NCBI RefSeq assembly: GCF_014649775.1
Contig: NZ_BMTR01000015.1
Location: 1 to 64,000 of the forward strand
Length of the DNA: 64,000 nt
Direction: 5' to 3'
Source: Streptomyces longisporoflavus
GTDB taxonomy: Bacteria; Actinomycetota; Actinomycetes; Streptomycetales; Streptomycetaceae
Position numbers and translations under genes: made by a program. Within the stretch, counting starts at the first letter, position 1; the number at the start of each line of letters is the position of its first letter. The notes beneath the pieces were generated by a model. The model made no database searches and was not told where the DNA came from. It saw nothing but the letters and a program-made list of their open reading frames with translations. This document shows positions 27,963 to 36,157 of this stretch, piece after piece.

Positions 27963-28669
27963 AGTTCGATCAGGTAGTCGGGGGCCTCGATGCCCGGGGC
28001 CAGGTCGGTCGACGGGATGAGCGGGTCGTGGCCCTTGCGCAGGGGGACGACGCCGGCCCAGTGGGGGAGGCCGAGGTCCTCGGGCTCGTCGTTGGGGCCG
28101 CCGGTGCGCACCTTGGCGGACACCGCGGCGAGGTCGAGGCTGAGCACGGCGGTGGCGGCGAGCTCCTTCGCGTTCGCGGGGCGGGAGTCGGCGGAGCGGC
28201 CCGGCACGACGTGGTCGACGAGCGCGTCGAGGGCCGTGCGCTTCTCCTCGGGGTCCGTGACCTGGTGGGCAGTGCCGTGAATCACGACGGAGCGGTAGTT
28301 GATCGAGTGGTGGAAGGCCGACCTGGCCAGGACGAGGCCGTCGACGTGGGTGACGGTCAGGCAGACCGCGAGCCCCGGGTCCTCCTCCCGCTGCCGGGCG
28401 TCGCCCGCCATCCGCAGCGGCCGGGAACCCGTCGAACCGTGTACGTAGAGGCGCTCGCCCACCCGGCCGTACAGCGTCGGCAGGACGACGGGCGCGCCGT
28501 CGCGCACGAAGCCGAGGTGGCAGACGTAGGCCTCGTCGAGTATCGCGTGCACCAACCGGCGGTCGTACGCGGCCCGGTCCCGCCCGCGGGTGGGGACGGT
28601 GAGGTCGGTCGGCGCGTACGCGGCGGTGTCGGCGGCGGTCTCGGTGCCGGACTCGGATGCGACGCTCAT
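27959..28669 (-). CDS. Pyridoxamine 5'-phosphate oxidase family protein
   Basis: A 236-aa split-barrel protein: VHAILDEAYVCHLGFVRDGA, VVLPTLYGRVGERLYVHGST, then HHSINYRSVVIHGTAHQVTD. The family binds FMN or F420; the exact reaction is unknown. ATG 28669 is chosen for GGAGAAGG just upstream; the frame also has ATG 28681. It is divergent from a MocR regulator with a shared 12-bp palindrome, a classic regulator-target arrangement, and is coupled to the PaiB-like gene. Confidence 0.85.
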   Translation of the reverse strand: MSVASESGTETAADTAAYAPTDLTVPTRGRDRAAYDRRLVHAILDEAYVCHLGFVRDGAPVVLPTLYGRVGERLYVHGSTGSRPLRMAGDARQREEDPGLAVCLTVTHVDGLVLARSAFHHSINYRSVVIHGTAHQVTDPEEKRTALDALVDHVVPGRSADSRPANAKELAATAVLSLDLAAVSAKVRTGGPNDEPEDLGLPHWAGVVPLRKGHDPLIPSTDLAPGIEAPDYLIEL

Positions 28670-28681
28670 TGCCTTCTCCAT

Positions 28682-28697
28682 TGCACTAGTGCATAAT
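28682..28697. promoter_or_regulatory. Divergent promoter with palindromic operator
   Basis: A perfect palindrome TGCACTAGTGCA (28682-28693) is followed by CATAAT (28692-28697), the -10 of the MocR gene. The operator lies on the -35/-10 spacer side of both divergent genes, fitting autorepression by the MocR protein. Confidence 0.65.
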
Positions 28698-28704
28698 CTT
28701 GTTT

Positions 28705-30036
28705 GTGCTAGGAGAGTATCGGATCGAAGGCCGGCGCGCAGCTGAGATCGCTGCCAGCGTGGAGCGTGCGGTGGGGGAAGGCGACCTGGAACCGGGTCAA
28801 CTGCTGCCTCCCATGCGGGAGTTGGCAGGGCAGCTCGGGGTGAATCCCAATACGGTGGCGTCCGCGTATCGCATCCTGCGCGAACGCGGAGTCATCGAGA
28901 CGGCGGGCCGGCGCGGCAGCCGCGTACGCCCCAGGCCCGCGACGACGGTGCGCGAGCTGATCCGTGTGGACGTACCGGCGGGTGTGCGGGACGTGTCGAA
29001 CGGCAACCCGGACACGGCGCTGCTCCCCGCGCTCGCCGGGGCGTTCGCGGCAGCGGCCGCGGAGGGCGACCGGCGCCCCGTGCTGTACGGGGAGGAGGCC
29101 GTCGACCCCGAAATGACCCGCCACGCGCGCGTGGCCCTCGACGAGGACGGCGTGCCGGACGGCCCGGTCGCCGTCACCTCCGGGTCGCTCGACGCCATCG
29201 AGCGTGTGCTCGCCGCGCACCTCAAGCCCGGCGACGCGGTGGCGGTGGAGGACCCCGGCTGGGGCAGCCTGCTCGGCCTGATGCCGGTGCTCGGACTGCG
29301 TACGGTGCCGGTGGGGGTCGACGACGACGGGCCGTTGCCCGACGACGTCGAGAGGGCGCTGAGCGGGGGTGTCCGGGCGCTCATCGTCACCGACCGCGCG
29401 CAGAACCCCACCGGTGCCGCGATCAGCGCGCCACGCGCGCGTGCCCTGCGCAAGGTGCTCTCGGCCCACAAGGACGTGCTGCTCGTCGAGGACGACCACG
29501 GTCACGCCATCGTCGACCTGCCGCTGCATCCGCTGGCGGGAGTGACCCGCAGCTGGGCCTTCGTCCGCTCGACGGCCAAGGCGTACGGCCCCGACCTGCG
29601 GCTCGCCCTGCTCACCGGGGACGCCGTGACCGTCGACCGCGTCCAGGGGCGCCAGCGGCTCGGGCCCGGCTGGGTGAGCCATCTGTCGCAGCGCGCCGTG
29701 GTGCGGCTGTGGACGGACGGCGCGGTCGACCCGGCCGAGGTGGCGGCGTCGTACGGCAGGCGGCGTGACGCCCTGATCGCCGCGCTCGCCGAGCGGGGCA
29801 TCACGGCGCACGGGCGCAGCGGCATGAACGTATGGGTTCCGGTGCCGGACGAGACCGGCGCGGTCGCCAGGCTGCTGCACGCGGGGTGGGCGGTCGCTCC
29901 GGGGGCACGCTTCCGGATGAGCGCGCGGCCCGGGGTGCGGATCACGGTGTCGACGCTGGGAGCCGATGACATCGAAGCGGTGGCGGACGCCGTCGCCTCC
30001 GCCACCGGGCCCGCCCCGGTGCGGCGCTACGAGTGA
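28705..30036 (+). CDS. MocR-type GntR/aminotransferase-like regulator
   Basis: A 443-aa protein. The GntR winged helix at residues 1-75 (QLLPPMRELAGQLGVNPNTV, SAYRILRERGVIETAGRRGS) is fused to a fold-I aminotransferase domain. The PLP lysine is about K292 in STAKAYGPDLRLALLTGD. Such proteins sense PLP or an amine; PdxR regulates vitamin B6 genes. The divergent pyridoxamine-phosphate-oxidase-like gene fits a B6 or amine theme (inference). GTG 28705 lies 7 bases after CATAAT with no ribosome site, predicting a leaderless mRNA. Confidence 0.9.
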   Translation: MLGEYRIEGRRAAEIAASVERAVGEGDLEPGQLLPPMRELAGQLGVNPNTVASAYRILRERGVIETAGRRGSRVRPRPATTVRELIRVDVPAGVRDVSNGNPDTALLPALAGAFAAAAAEGDRRPVLYGEEAVDPEMTRHARVALDEDGVPDGPVAVTSGSLDAIERVLAAHLKPGDAVAVEDPGWGSLLGLMPVLGLRTVPVGVDDDGPLPDDVERALSGGVRALIVTDRAQNPTGAAISAPRARALRKVLSAHKDVLLVEDDHGHAIVDLPLHPLAGVTRSWAFVRSTAKAYGPDLRLALLTGDAVTVDRVQGRQRLGPGWVSHLSQRAVVRLWTDGAVDPAEVAASYGRRRDALIAALAERGITAHGRSGMNVWVPVPDETGAVARLLHAGWAVAPGARFRMSARPGVRITVSTLGADDIEAVADAVASATGPAPVRRYE

Positions 30037-30057
30037 TCGGGCCCCCCGCGCTCGGCG

Positions 30058-31074
30058 CTACGAGCGGTCGGTCCCGTTACGAGCGTGACCGCGAGCCCCG
30101 GACTGATCACGTTTCCTGGACCCACCGCGTGGCCGGGACTGGGTGAGGGCCGCGCCCGCCAGGACGATCACCGCGCCGACCGGCGTCGACCAGCTCAGGG
30201 ACTCGCCCAGTACGGCGACGCCCGCGGCCGTGGCGATGACCGGGACGAAGTACGTGACCATCTGGGCCGTCGTCGGGCCGACCTCGGCGACGAGGCCGTA
30301 CTGGAGGAGGAAGGCGAGGCCGGTGCCGATGGCACCCAGTGCCACGATCGCGAGGAACGGCACGACGGGGAAGTGCGTGGGCAGGGACGTGAACAGCGGG
30401 GTCACCACGGCCAGTTCCGCCGTCGCGAGCAGCAGTTGGGCGCCGGTCAGGGAGAGGTTGGAGTGGCCGGAGCCCGCCAGGGTGCGCCGCACGTAGATCC
30501 AGCCGATCGGGTAGCTCAGCGAGGCGAGGAGCGCCAGCGCCGTGCCGCCGAAGTCAAGGCCGTTGAAGCCCTGCCAGGCGCCGAGCACCGTGAGGACGCC
30601 GATGAACCCGATGCCGAGTCCCGCGACCCTGCGCCGCGTCGGGCGGTCCTCGGAGAGCGCGACCAGGGAGAGCGCCATGCCCCACAGGGGCGAGGTCGCG
30701 TTGCAGATACCGGCGAGCGTGGACGGAATCGTCAGCTCCGCGTACGCGAACAGAGAGAACGGCAGGGCGTTGAGCAGCAGCGCCGCGACCGCGAGGTGCG
30801 CCCACGTGCGTGCCTCGCGTGGCAGCCGTTCGCGCTTGGTCACGAGGACGGCCGCGACGACCAGGGTGCCGAAGGCCAGCCGGCCCAGGGTGACCTGGAA
30901 CGGTGCGTAGCCGTCGGTGCCCACCTTGATCAGCAGGAAGCTGAAGCCCCAGATCAGCGAGAGGAGGCCGAAGCGCAGACGCCAGCCGAGGGCGCGGCGT
31001 CCCGTCGGTCCGGCGGGGGCGGGCGCGGCGGGAGGGGCGGCGAGAGAGCCCTGAGGGGCGGGGGTGACGCTCAT
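30058..31074 (-). CDS. EamA/DMT superfamily exporter
   Basis: A 338-aa ten-helix transporter (GLLSLIWGFSFLLIKVGTDG, then GRLAFGTLVVAAVLV, and VAVLGESLSWSTPVGAVIVL near the end), with a basic Arg-rich C-terminal tail. ATG 31074 follows AAGGTGA about 6 bases upstream; GTG 31083 is an in-frame alternative. It is divergent from a LysR regulator, which probably controls it. The substrate is unknown. Confidence 0.88.
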   Translation of the reverse strand: MSVTPAPQGSLAAPPAAPAPAGPTGRRALGWRLRFGLLSLIWGFSFLLIKVGTDGYAPFQVTLGRLAFGTLVVAAVLVTKRERLPREARTWAHLAVAALLLNALPFSLFAYAELTIPSTLAGICNATSPLWGMALSLVALSEDRPTRRRVAGLGIGFIGVLTVLGAWQGFNGLDFGGTALALLASLSYPIGWIYVRRTLAGSGHSNLSLTGAQLLLATAELAVVTPLFTSLPTHFPVVPFLAIVALGAIGTGLAFLLQYGLVAEVGPTTAQMVTYFVPVIATAAGVAVLGESLSWSTPVGAVIVLAGAALTQSRPRGGSRKRDQSGARGHARNGTDRS

Positions 31075-31149
31075 GTACGTCACCTTGGGGCAGGCAAACC
31101 TCGTAGAACAAGCGAATTAAACTGCCCAGTATCGCGTAGCATCGCTTAC

Positions 31150-32052
31150 ATGTTGAACCTGGAGCGCCTGCGCACGCTCGACGCCCTGGCCCGGCACGGC
31201 TCGGTCAGCGGAGCGGCCGCGGGGTTGCACGTCACGACGTCGGCCGTCTCCCAGCAGATGACCAAACTGGAGCGCGAGGTGGGCCAGCAACTCCTCGCCA
31301 AGAACGGCAGGGGAGTGCGCCTCACCGACGCCGGACGGCTGCTCGCCGAGCACGCCGGGCGCATCCTCTCCCAGGTGGAGCTCGCGCAGTCGGACCTGGA
31401 GGAGCAGCGCGGCAAGGCCGTCGGCGAGCTGCGCATCTCCGCCTTTCCCACCGCGATGCGCGGCCTGCTGCCCGCCACGCTCGGCGCCCTGCGGGCCGGT
31501 CACCCCGGCCTCCGCGTGCGCTCGCGGGAACTGGAGCCGCAGCCGGCGGTGGCCGCCGTGGTGCGCGGTGACATCGACATGGCGGTTGTCCTCGACTGGT
31601 ACAACAAGCCGCTGCCGATGCCCGAAGGCCTGGTCAAGGCGCCTCTCCTGGACGACCCCGCCGATGTCGCCATGCCCGCGGCGCACCCCCTCGCCGACCG
31701 CGCCGAAGTGGACCTGGAGGAGTTCGCGGACGACGAGTGGATCACCTGGGCGGAGGGGGAGTTCTGCCACGAGTGGCTGATGTTCACGCTGCGCGCCAAG
31801 GGCATCGAGCCGCGCATCGCGCACCGCGCGGAGGAGCACCACACCCAGCTCGCCCTGGTGGCCGCGGGTCTCGGCGTGTGCGTGGCGCCCCAGTTGGGCC
31901 GCGATCCGATGCCCGCCGGGGTCCGGACGGTTCCGGTGCGGCACCGGGTGAACCGCCATGTGTACGTGGTCTGGCGCGCGGACGCGGACCGCCGGCCCTC
32001 GATCAGGGCGGCGGTCGAAGCGCTTCAGGGGGCGGCGGCGGGGGCGCGCTAG
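31150..32052 (+). CDS. LysR family transcriptional regulator
   Basis: A 300-aa LysR protein: a helix-turn-helix in the first 60 residues (RTLDALARHGSVSGAAAGLH, TTSAVSQQMTKLEREVGQQL) and a periplasmic-binding-like effector domain. It is divergent from an EamA exporter. A TAGCAT -10 hexamer (31137-31142) ends 7 bases before ATG 31150; there is no ribosome site, so it is predicted to be leaderless. The open frame upstream overlaps the exporter gene antisense and is not used. Confidence 0.92.
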   Translation: MLNLERLRTLDALARHGSVSGAAAGLHVTTSAVSQQMTKLEREVGQQLLAKNGRGVRLTDAGRLLAEHAGRILSQVELAQSDLEEQRGKAVGELRISAFPTAMRGLLPATLGALRAGHPGLRVRSRELEPQPAVAAVVRGDIDMAVVLDWYNKPLPMPEGLVKAPLLDDPADVAMPAAHPLADRAEVDLEEFADDEWITWAEGEFCHEWLMFTLRAKGIEPRIAHRAEEHHTQLALVAAGLGVCVAPQLGRDPMPAGVRTVPVRHRVNRHVYVVWRADADRRPSIRAAVEALQGAAAGAR

Positions 32053-32055
32053 CGC

Positions 32056-32535
32056 TCAGGGGCGCGCCTGGAGGTCCGCCAGCTTCCGGAAGTCCCAGGA
32101 CGCGATCGCGTCGGGCGTGAGCCGGATCCACGCGTGTTTCCCGTCGTCCGGCATCGTGTCCATCCCGAAGTACTTCCGGGCGAACAGCTGCTCAGGGGGA
32201 TCGATCCCGGGGCGCGGCTCGCCCGCGCGGGACGGTTCGGGGGAGAGGACCGCCGTCCCGGACAGTTCCACGCCCCGCAGCTCTCCGTACTCGACGCCGG
32301 AGTCGATCACCACGGCCATCCGCTGGTCCTTGCGCAGATCGGCCCAGCGCTTGCTGCGGGTGATGGAGAACAGCCACAGGGAGACGCCGTCCCAGGCGAA
32401 CCAGAGCGCGCTGACGTGCGGGGCGCCGTCGCCGGACACGGTGGCGACCCGGCAGGTGCGCTCCGCGGCGAGGAACGCGTCGAGCTCGTCCGGCGACATC
32501 ATGATCCTGCGGCCCCGGCGCTGTGTGACGGACAT
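32056..32535 (-). CDS. PPOX-class split-barrel flavin/F420 protein
   Basis: A 159-aa protein: SPDELDAFLAAERTCRVATV, then VSALWFAWDGVSLWLFSITR and RKDQRMAVVIDSGVEYGELR. It resembles actinobacterial PPOX-class F420- or FMN-dependent enzymes. ATG 32535 has GGGAGG 5 bases upstream on the minus strand. It ends 4 bases after the convergent LysR gene stop. The substrate is unknown. Confidence 0.85.
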   Translation of the reverse strand: MSVTQRRGRRIMMSPDELDAFLAAERTCRVATVSGDGAPHVSALWFAWDGVSLWLFSITRSKRWADLRKDQRMAVVIDSGVEYGELRGVELSGTAVLSPEPSRAGEPRPGIDPPEQLFARKYFGMDTMPDDGKHAWIRLTPDAIASWDFRKLADLQARP

Positions 32536-32716
32536 CGGTCCTCCCGCGACATGTGGAAAAGGTCGGTGCACGACATCAACTGACACGCCGTCAGGTTCGG
32601 TGCGTCAGGGAAAGCATGCGGTCTCTTCCGCCCTGACGCAATGACCGCTAACCTCCGCGCATCCCGGGCGGCGGGTACCTCGGACGACCCCCGACGGCCC
32701 GGATGCCCGGGCAACT

Positions 32717-32771
32717 CGACCGACCCGACCGACCCGACTGACCCGACCGACCCGACCGACCCGACCGACTC
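32717..32771 (+). repeat. 9-bp tandem repeat upstream of the isochorismatase-fold gene
   Basis: About six copies of ACCGACCCG-type units run from 32717 to 32771, ending only 5-10 bases before the ribosome site (GGGGGAG at 32776-32782) of the next gene. In one frame it would encode a TDP repeat, but no start site supports translation. Confidence 0.85.
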
Positions 32772-32785
32772 GGACAGGGGGAGCC

Positions 32786-33427
32786 ATGCCGTCGTACGAA
32801 CAGCTCAGGGAACTCCTCGATCCCGCCACCACCGTACTGATGACCGTCGAGTGCCAGCAGGGTGTGGTGGGCACGGAGAGCGCGCTGCCCGAACTGGCCG
32901 ACGAGGCGCGCTCGTCGGGCTGTCTCGCCAATGTCGCGCGGCTCGTCTCCGCCGCCCACCAGGCCGGGGTCCAGGTCCTGCACGCCGTCGCCGAGCGGCG
33001 GCCGGACGGGCGCGGCGCCAACCGCAACGCCCGCCTCTTCCGTGCCGCGGGGCGGCTGCCCGTGCAGCAGCTCTCCGGCACCAAGGCGGTACGGATCGCG
33101 CCGCCCGTCGAGGTGACCGACGAGGACTTCGTCGTACGGCGGCTGCACGGGCTCTCGCCCCTCGCCGGCACGGACGTCGACCCGCTCCTGCGCAACCTGG
33201 GCTGCCGCACCCTCATGGTGACCGGTGTGTCGGCGAACGTGGCGATACCGAACGCCGTCTTCGACGCCGTGAACCTCGGCTACACCGTCGTCGTGCCGTC
33301 GGACGCCATCGCGGGAGTCCCCTCCGACTATGCACCCGCGATGATCCGCAACACGCTCTCCCTGGTGGCCACCATCGCCACCACCGAGGACATCCTCGGC
33401 AGCTGGAAGCGTCCTAGGCCAGTCTGA
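32786..33427 (+). CDS. Isochorismatase-fold protein lacking the catalytic triad
   Basis: A 213-aa cysteine-hydrolase fold (TTVLMTVECQQGVVGTESAL; NLGCRTLMVTGVSANVAIPN). The usual Asp/Lys/Cys triad appears replaced: the first-strand Asp is Glu22, the Lys of the K-x-x-x-S-x-F region is Arg118/119 (VVRRLHGLSP), and the nucleophilic Cys position is Ala153 (SANVAIP in place of TNVCVES). It may be a non-catalytic binding protein, or catalysis differs. ATG 32786 has GGGGGAG. It overlaps the convergent Rieske gene by 14 bases. Confidence 0.82.
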   Translation: MPSYEQLRELLDPATTVLMTVECQQGVVGTESALPELADEARSSGCLANVARLVSAAHQAGVQVLHAVAERRPDGRGANRNARLFRAAGRLPVQQLSGTKAVRIAPPVEVTDEDFVVRRLHGLSPLAGTDVDPLLRNLGCRTLMVTGVSANVAIPNAVFDAVNLGYTVVVPSDAIAGVPSDYAPAMIRNTLSLVATIATTEDILGSWKRPRPV

Positions 33428-33905
33428 TCGAGTCCCCGTCCACCGTGATCTCGGCGGGCGGCAGCGGTTTCGCGGCCGGGGACGCCTGCACGCTCCCGTC
33501 GGCGACGGCGAACTTGCTGCCGTGGCACGGGCAGTTGATGGTGCCGCCCTCGACGCTCGTCACCGGGCACTGCTTGTGGGTGCAGCGGTTCGAGAAGGCC
33601 TTGAACTCGCCCTCCGTAGGCTGCGTCACCACCACCCCCGCATCCTTGAAGATCTTGCCGCCGCCCACCGGGATCTCGGACGTCTTGGCGAGCACGGCCC
33701 CGCCGGCGCCGCCCCCGGCCTCCTCGGTGTCGTCCGTGTTGTCGGCGGAGTCGGGTTTCTGCTCCGCGGCCGGGTCGGAGCCGTAACCGTCACCGTCCTC
33801 GCTCCCGCCGCAGGCGGCGAGGGCGGCGGCCAGACTGACGACGCCCGCCGCCGTGACGACCGAACGGCGGGACGGTGCGGGCAGATGTTCCTTCGAAATG
33901 GTCAT
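33414..33905 (-). CDS. Exported Rieske 2Fe-2S lipoprotein
   Basis: A 163-aa protein. A Tat-type signal (SRRSVVTAAG, residues 12-21) ends in a lipobox with Cys32 (ALAAC). An acidic Gly/Glu linker is followed by a Rieske domain with CTHKQC and CPCHGSKF, the Cys/His ligands of the cluster. It should sit folded on the outer membrane face and transfer electrons; the partner is unknown and no oxygenase is adjacent. ATG 33905 starts the Tat signal; the longer open frame upstream is antisense to the HipA-like gene. Confidence 0.9.
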   Translation of the reverse strand: MTISKEHLPAPSRRSVVTAAGVVSLAAALAACGGSEDGDGYGSDPAAEQKPDSADNTDDTEEAGGGAGGAVLAKTSEIPVGGGKIFKDAGVVVTQPTEGEFKAFSNRCTHKQCPVTSVEGGTINCPCHGSKFAVADGSVQASPAAKPLPPAEITVDGDSIRLA

Positions 33906-33995
33906 GTCTGGTGGTACGAGACCGCGCGCCGCTGCGTTCAAGAGCTCAAGCACTTCTTGCGCCGGCCCCGTTCGGACCGGCATTAACCTGGGGCA

Positions 33996-34787
33996 ATGCT
34001 CACCGAAGTCACCGCGGTCCGCTACGTCGTGCCCCTGCGGGAGGGCGGATCGCTCCCCGGCCTCGTCGAGGCCGTCGACGGCCGGGGAACGTACGCGCCC
34101 TACGTCATGAAGTTCACCGGGGCCGGACAGGGCCGCAAGACGCTCGTCGCCGAGGTGATCTGCGGGCAGCTCGCGCGCGGCCTCGGTTTCAGGGTGCCCG
34201 GTCTGACGACGATCGAGCTCGACCCGGTGCTCGGCCTGGGCGAGCCGGACCAGCAGGTGCAGGAGCTGCTCAAGTCCAGCGGCGGCCCGAACCTCGGGAT
34301 GGAGTATCTCTCGGGGGCGCTCGGTTTCGACTCGCTCGCGTTCGACGTCGATCCGGCCGAGGCGGGCCGCGTCGTCTGGTTCGATGCGCTGATCAACAAC
34401 GTGGACCGCTCCTGGCGCAACCCGAACATGCTGGTCGTCGGCGGTGACCTGTGGCTCATCGACCACGGCGCGAGCATGATCTGGCACCACAACTGGCGCA
34501 CCGCCGAGACCGCCGCCGCCAAGCCGTACGACGCGTCCGACCACGCGCTCGCCCCGTTCGGCCCCGATGTGGCATCGGCCGCCGCCGAGCTCGCCCCCCT
34601 CGTCACCGAGGAGCTGCTCGCCGCCGCCGCGGCCGACGTGCCCGACGCGTGGCTGGCGGACGAGCCGGGCTTCGAGAGCCCCGCCGCCGTGCGCCGCGCC
34701 TATGTGACGGCACTGCTGCCGCGCGCCAAGACCATCCACGAACGGATCCAGCTGCCCGAGCCGCAGCGGAAGGGCGCCACCCGGTGA
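33996..34787 (+). CDS. HipA-like protein kinase
   Basis: A 263-aa kinase of the HipA/PI3K-like fold. It has an ATP lysine candidate K39 (VMKF), the catalytic-loop-like NNVDRSWRNPN (D137, N142/N144), and the metal aspartate D156 in WLIDHGAS. HipA toxins phosphorylate glutamyl-tRNA synthetase; this shorter form lacks the HipB antitoxin next to it and is paired instead with DUF3037 (4-base overlap). Substrate unknown. ATG 33996 lies 6 bases after TAACCT (33984-33989): predicted leaderless. Confidence 0.85.
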   Translation: MLTEVTAVRYVVPLREGGSLPGLVEAVDGRGTYAPYVMKFTGAGQGRKTLVAEVICGQLARGLGFRVPGLTTIELDPVLGLGEPDQQVQELLKSSGGPNLGMEYLSGALGFDSLAFDVDPAEAGRVVWFDALINNVDRSWRNPNMLVVGGDLWLIDHGASMIWHHNWRTAETAAAKPYDASDHALAPFGPDVASAAAELAPLVTEELLAAAAADVPDAWLADEPGFESPAAVRRAYVTALLPRAKTIHERIQLPEPQRKGATR

Positions 34788-35236
34788 CCGAGCAGCCTTC
34801 GACCCCGCAGACCCCGCAGACCCCGCAAACCCCGCCGACCTCGTCGAATGCGCCGATCAAGCGGGACGTCTTCGAGTACGCCCTGGTGCGCGTCGTGCCG
34901 CGGGTGGAGCGCGGCGAGCAGTTCAACGCCGGTGTGGTGGTCTACTGCCGGGCCAAGTCCTTCGTGGCCGCCCGTACCCATCTCGACGAGGCCAAGCTGC
35001 GCGCCCTGGACCCGGGGGCCGACATCGATGGCATCAGGGCCGCGCTCGGTGCCGTGGAGCGGATCTGCGCGGGCGGCGAAGGGGCGGGGCAGGCCGAGCG
35101 GGACGAGCCGGGGCGGCGCTTTCGGTGGCTGATCGCACCGCGCTCGACCGTCGTGCAGCCGGGGCCGGTGCACACGGGCCTCACGGCGGATCCTGTCGCA
35201 GAGGTGGACCGACTCCTCGACCTCCTGGTGAGGTAA
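34784..35236 (+). CDS. DUF3037 family protein
   Basis: A 150-aa protein. The first 22 residues are PQT repeats (9-bp units at about 34801-34835), then a DUF3037 domain (FEYALVRVVPRVERGEQFNA, GVVVYCRAKSF, RFRWLIAPRSTVVQ). Function unknown. It overlaps the HipA-like kinase gene (GTGA), so the two proteins are made together. The pair is a recurrent two-gene unit in bacteria (from general knowledge); the partner role of DUF3037 as substrate, inhibitor or adaptor is open. Confidence 0.85.
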   Translation: MTEQPSTPQTPQTPQTPPTSSNAPIKRDVFEYALVRVVPRVERGEQFNAGVVVYCRAKSFVAARTHLDEAKLRALDPGADIDGIRAALGAVERICAGGEGAGQAERDEPGRRFRWLIAPRSTVVQPGPVHTGLTADPVAEVDRLLDLLVR

Positions 35237-35260
35237 AGAATCACAGCCTCCTGTGTGCCG

Positions 35261-35289
35261 TTGACACCGGGTGCCAGGGCTTCTAGCGT
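35261..35289 (+). promoter_or_regulatory. Near-consensus vegetative promoter
   Basis: TTGACA (35261-35266), a 17-base spacer and TAGCGT (35284-35289). Transcription would start near 35296 and give a 5' leader of about 75 bases for the two SDR genes. It matches the principal sigma (HrdB) pattern. Confidence 0.85.
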
Positions 35290-35371
35290 CTCGTTCAGCT
35301 GAAGGTACTAAGCGGTCGCTCACCATCGGGGCGTACCGTAGAGCCGCATCCCAAGGGCGAGGAGAACCAGC

Positions 35372-36133
35372 ATGTCCACCACTGAGCAGCGCGTCGCGGT
35401 CGTGACCGGAGCAGCGCGAGGCATCGGCGCGGCGACCGCCGTACGTCTGGCCGCCGAAGGCCGCGCCGTCGCGGTGATCGACCTCGACGAGGCCGCCTGC
35501 AAGGACACCGTCGCGCAGATCACCGCTGCCGGTGGCAAGGCGATCGCCGTCGGCTGCGACGTGTCCGACGAGGCGCAGGTCGAGGCGGCCGTCGCCCGCA
35601 TCGCCGACGAGCTCGGCGCGCCCACGATCCTCGTGAACAACGCCGGTGTGCTCCGCGACAACCTCCTCTTCAAGATGAGCGCGAGTGACTGGGACACGGT
35701 CATGAACGTGCACCTGCGCGGCGCCTTCCTGATGTCGAAGGCCTGCCAGAAGCACATGGTGGACGCCAAGTTCGGCCGGATCGTGAACCTCTCCTCGTCC
35801 TCCGCGCTCGGCAACCGCGGCCAGGTCAACTACGCCGCGGCCAAGGCCGGCCTCCAGGGCTTCACCAAGACCCTGGCCAAGGAGCTCGGCAAGTTCGGCG
35901 TCACCGCCAACTCCGTCGCCCCCGGCTTCATCGTCACCGAGATGACCAAGGCCACCGCCGACCGCGTCGGCATGGGCTTCGAGGACTTCCAGGCCGCCGC
36001 CGCCACGCAGATCCCGGTGCAGCGCGTCGGCCGCCCCGACGACATCGCCAACGCCATCGCCTTCTTCACGGGCGACGCCGCCGGCTTCGTGTCGGGCCAG
36101 GTCATGTACGTGGCCGGCGGACCGCTCAACTAG
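35372..36133 (+). CDS. SDR-family 3-oxoacyl-ACP reductase-like protein (FabG type)
   Basis: A 253-aa short-chain dehydrogenase: TGAARGIGAATAV cofactor loop (about 12-24), NNAG (about 89-92), catalytic Ser with NYAAAKAG (Tyr/Lys) and the GG C-terminus. NADP(H)-dependent reduction of a 3-oxoacyl thioester is the likely reaction, but many SDRs differ. ATG 35372 has GAGGAG. It is in one transcript with the next SDR gene (24-base gap) from the promoter at 35261. Confidence 0.9.
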   Translation: MSTTEQRVAVVTGAARGIGAATAVRLAAEGRAVAVIDLDEAACKDTVAQITAAGGKAIAVGCDVSDEAQVEAAVARIADELGAPTILVNNAGVLRDNLLFKMSASDWDTVMNVHLRGAFLMSKACQKHMVDAKFGRIVNLSSSSALGNRGQVNYAAAKAGLQGFTKTLAKELGKFGVTANSVAPGFIVTEMTKATADRVGMGFEDFQAAAATQIPVQRVGRPDDIANAIAFFTGDAAGFVSGQVMYVAGGPLN

Positions 36134-36157
36134 TTCTCGTTCCGGAGGGATGCGGAG

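Noticed and set aside
33414..34739. 441-codon version of the Rieske protein
   Set aside because: The extra N-terminal part is antisense to the HipA-like gene; a Tat-lipoprotein signal clearly begins at 33905.
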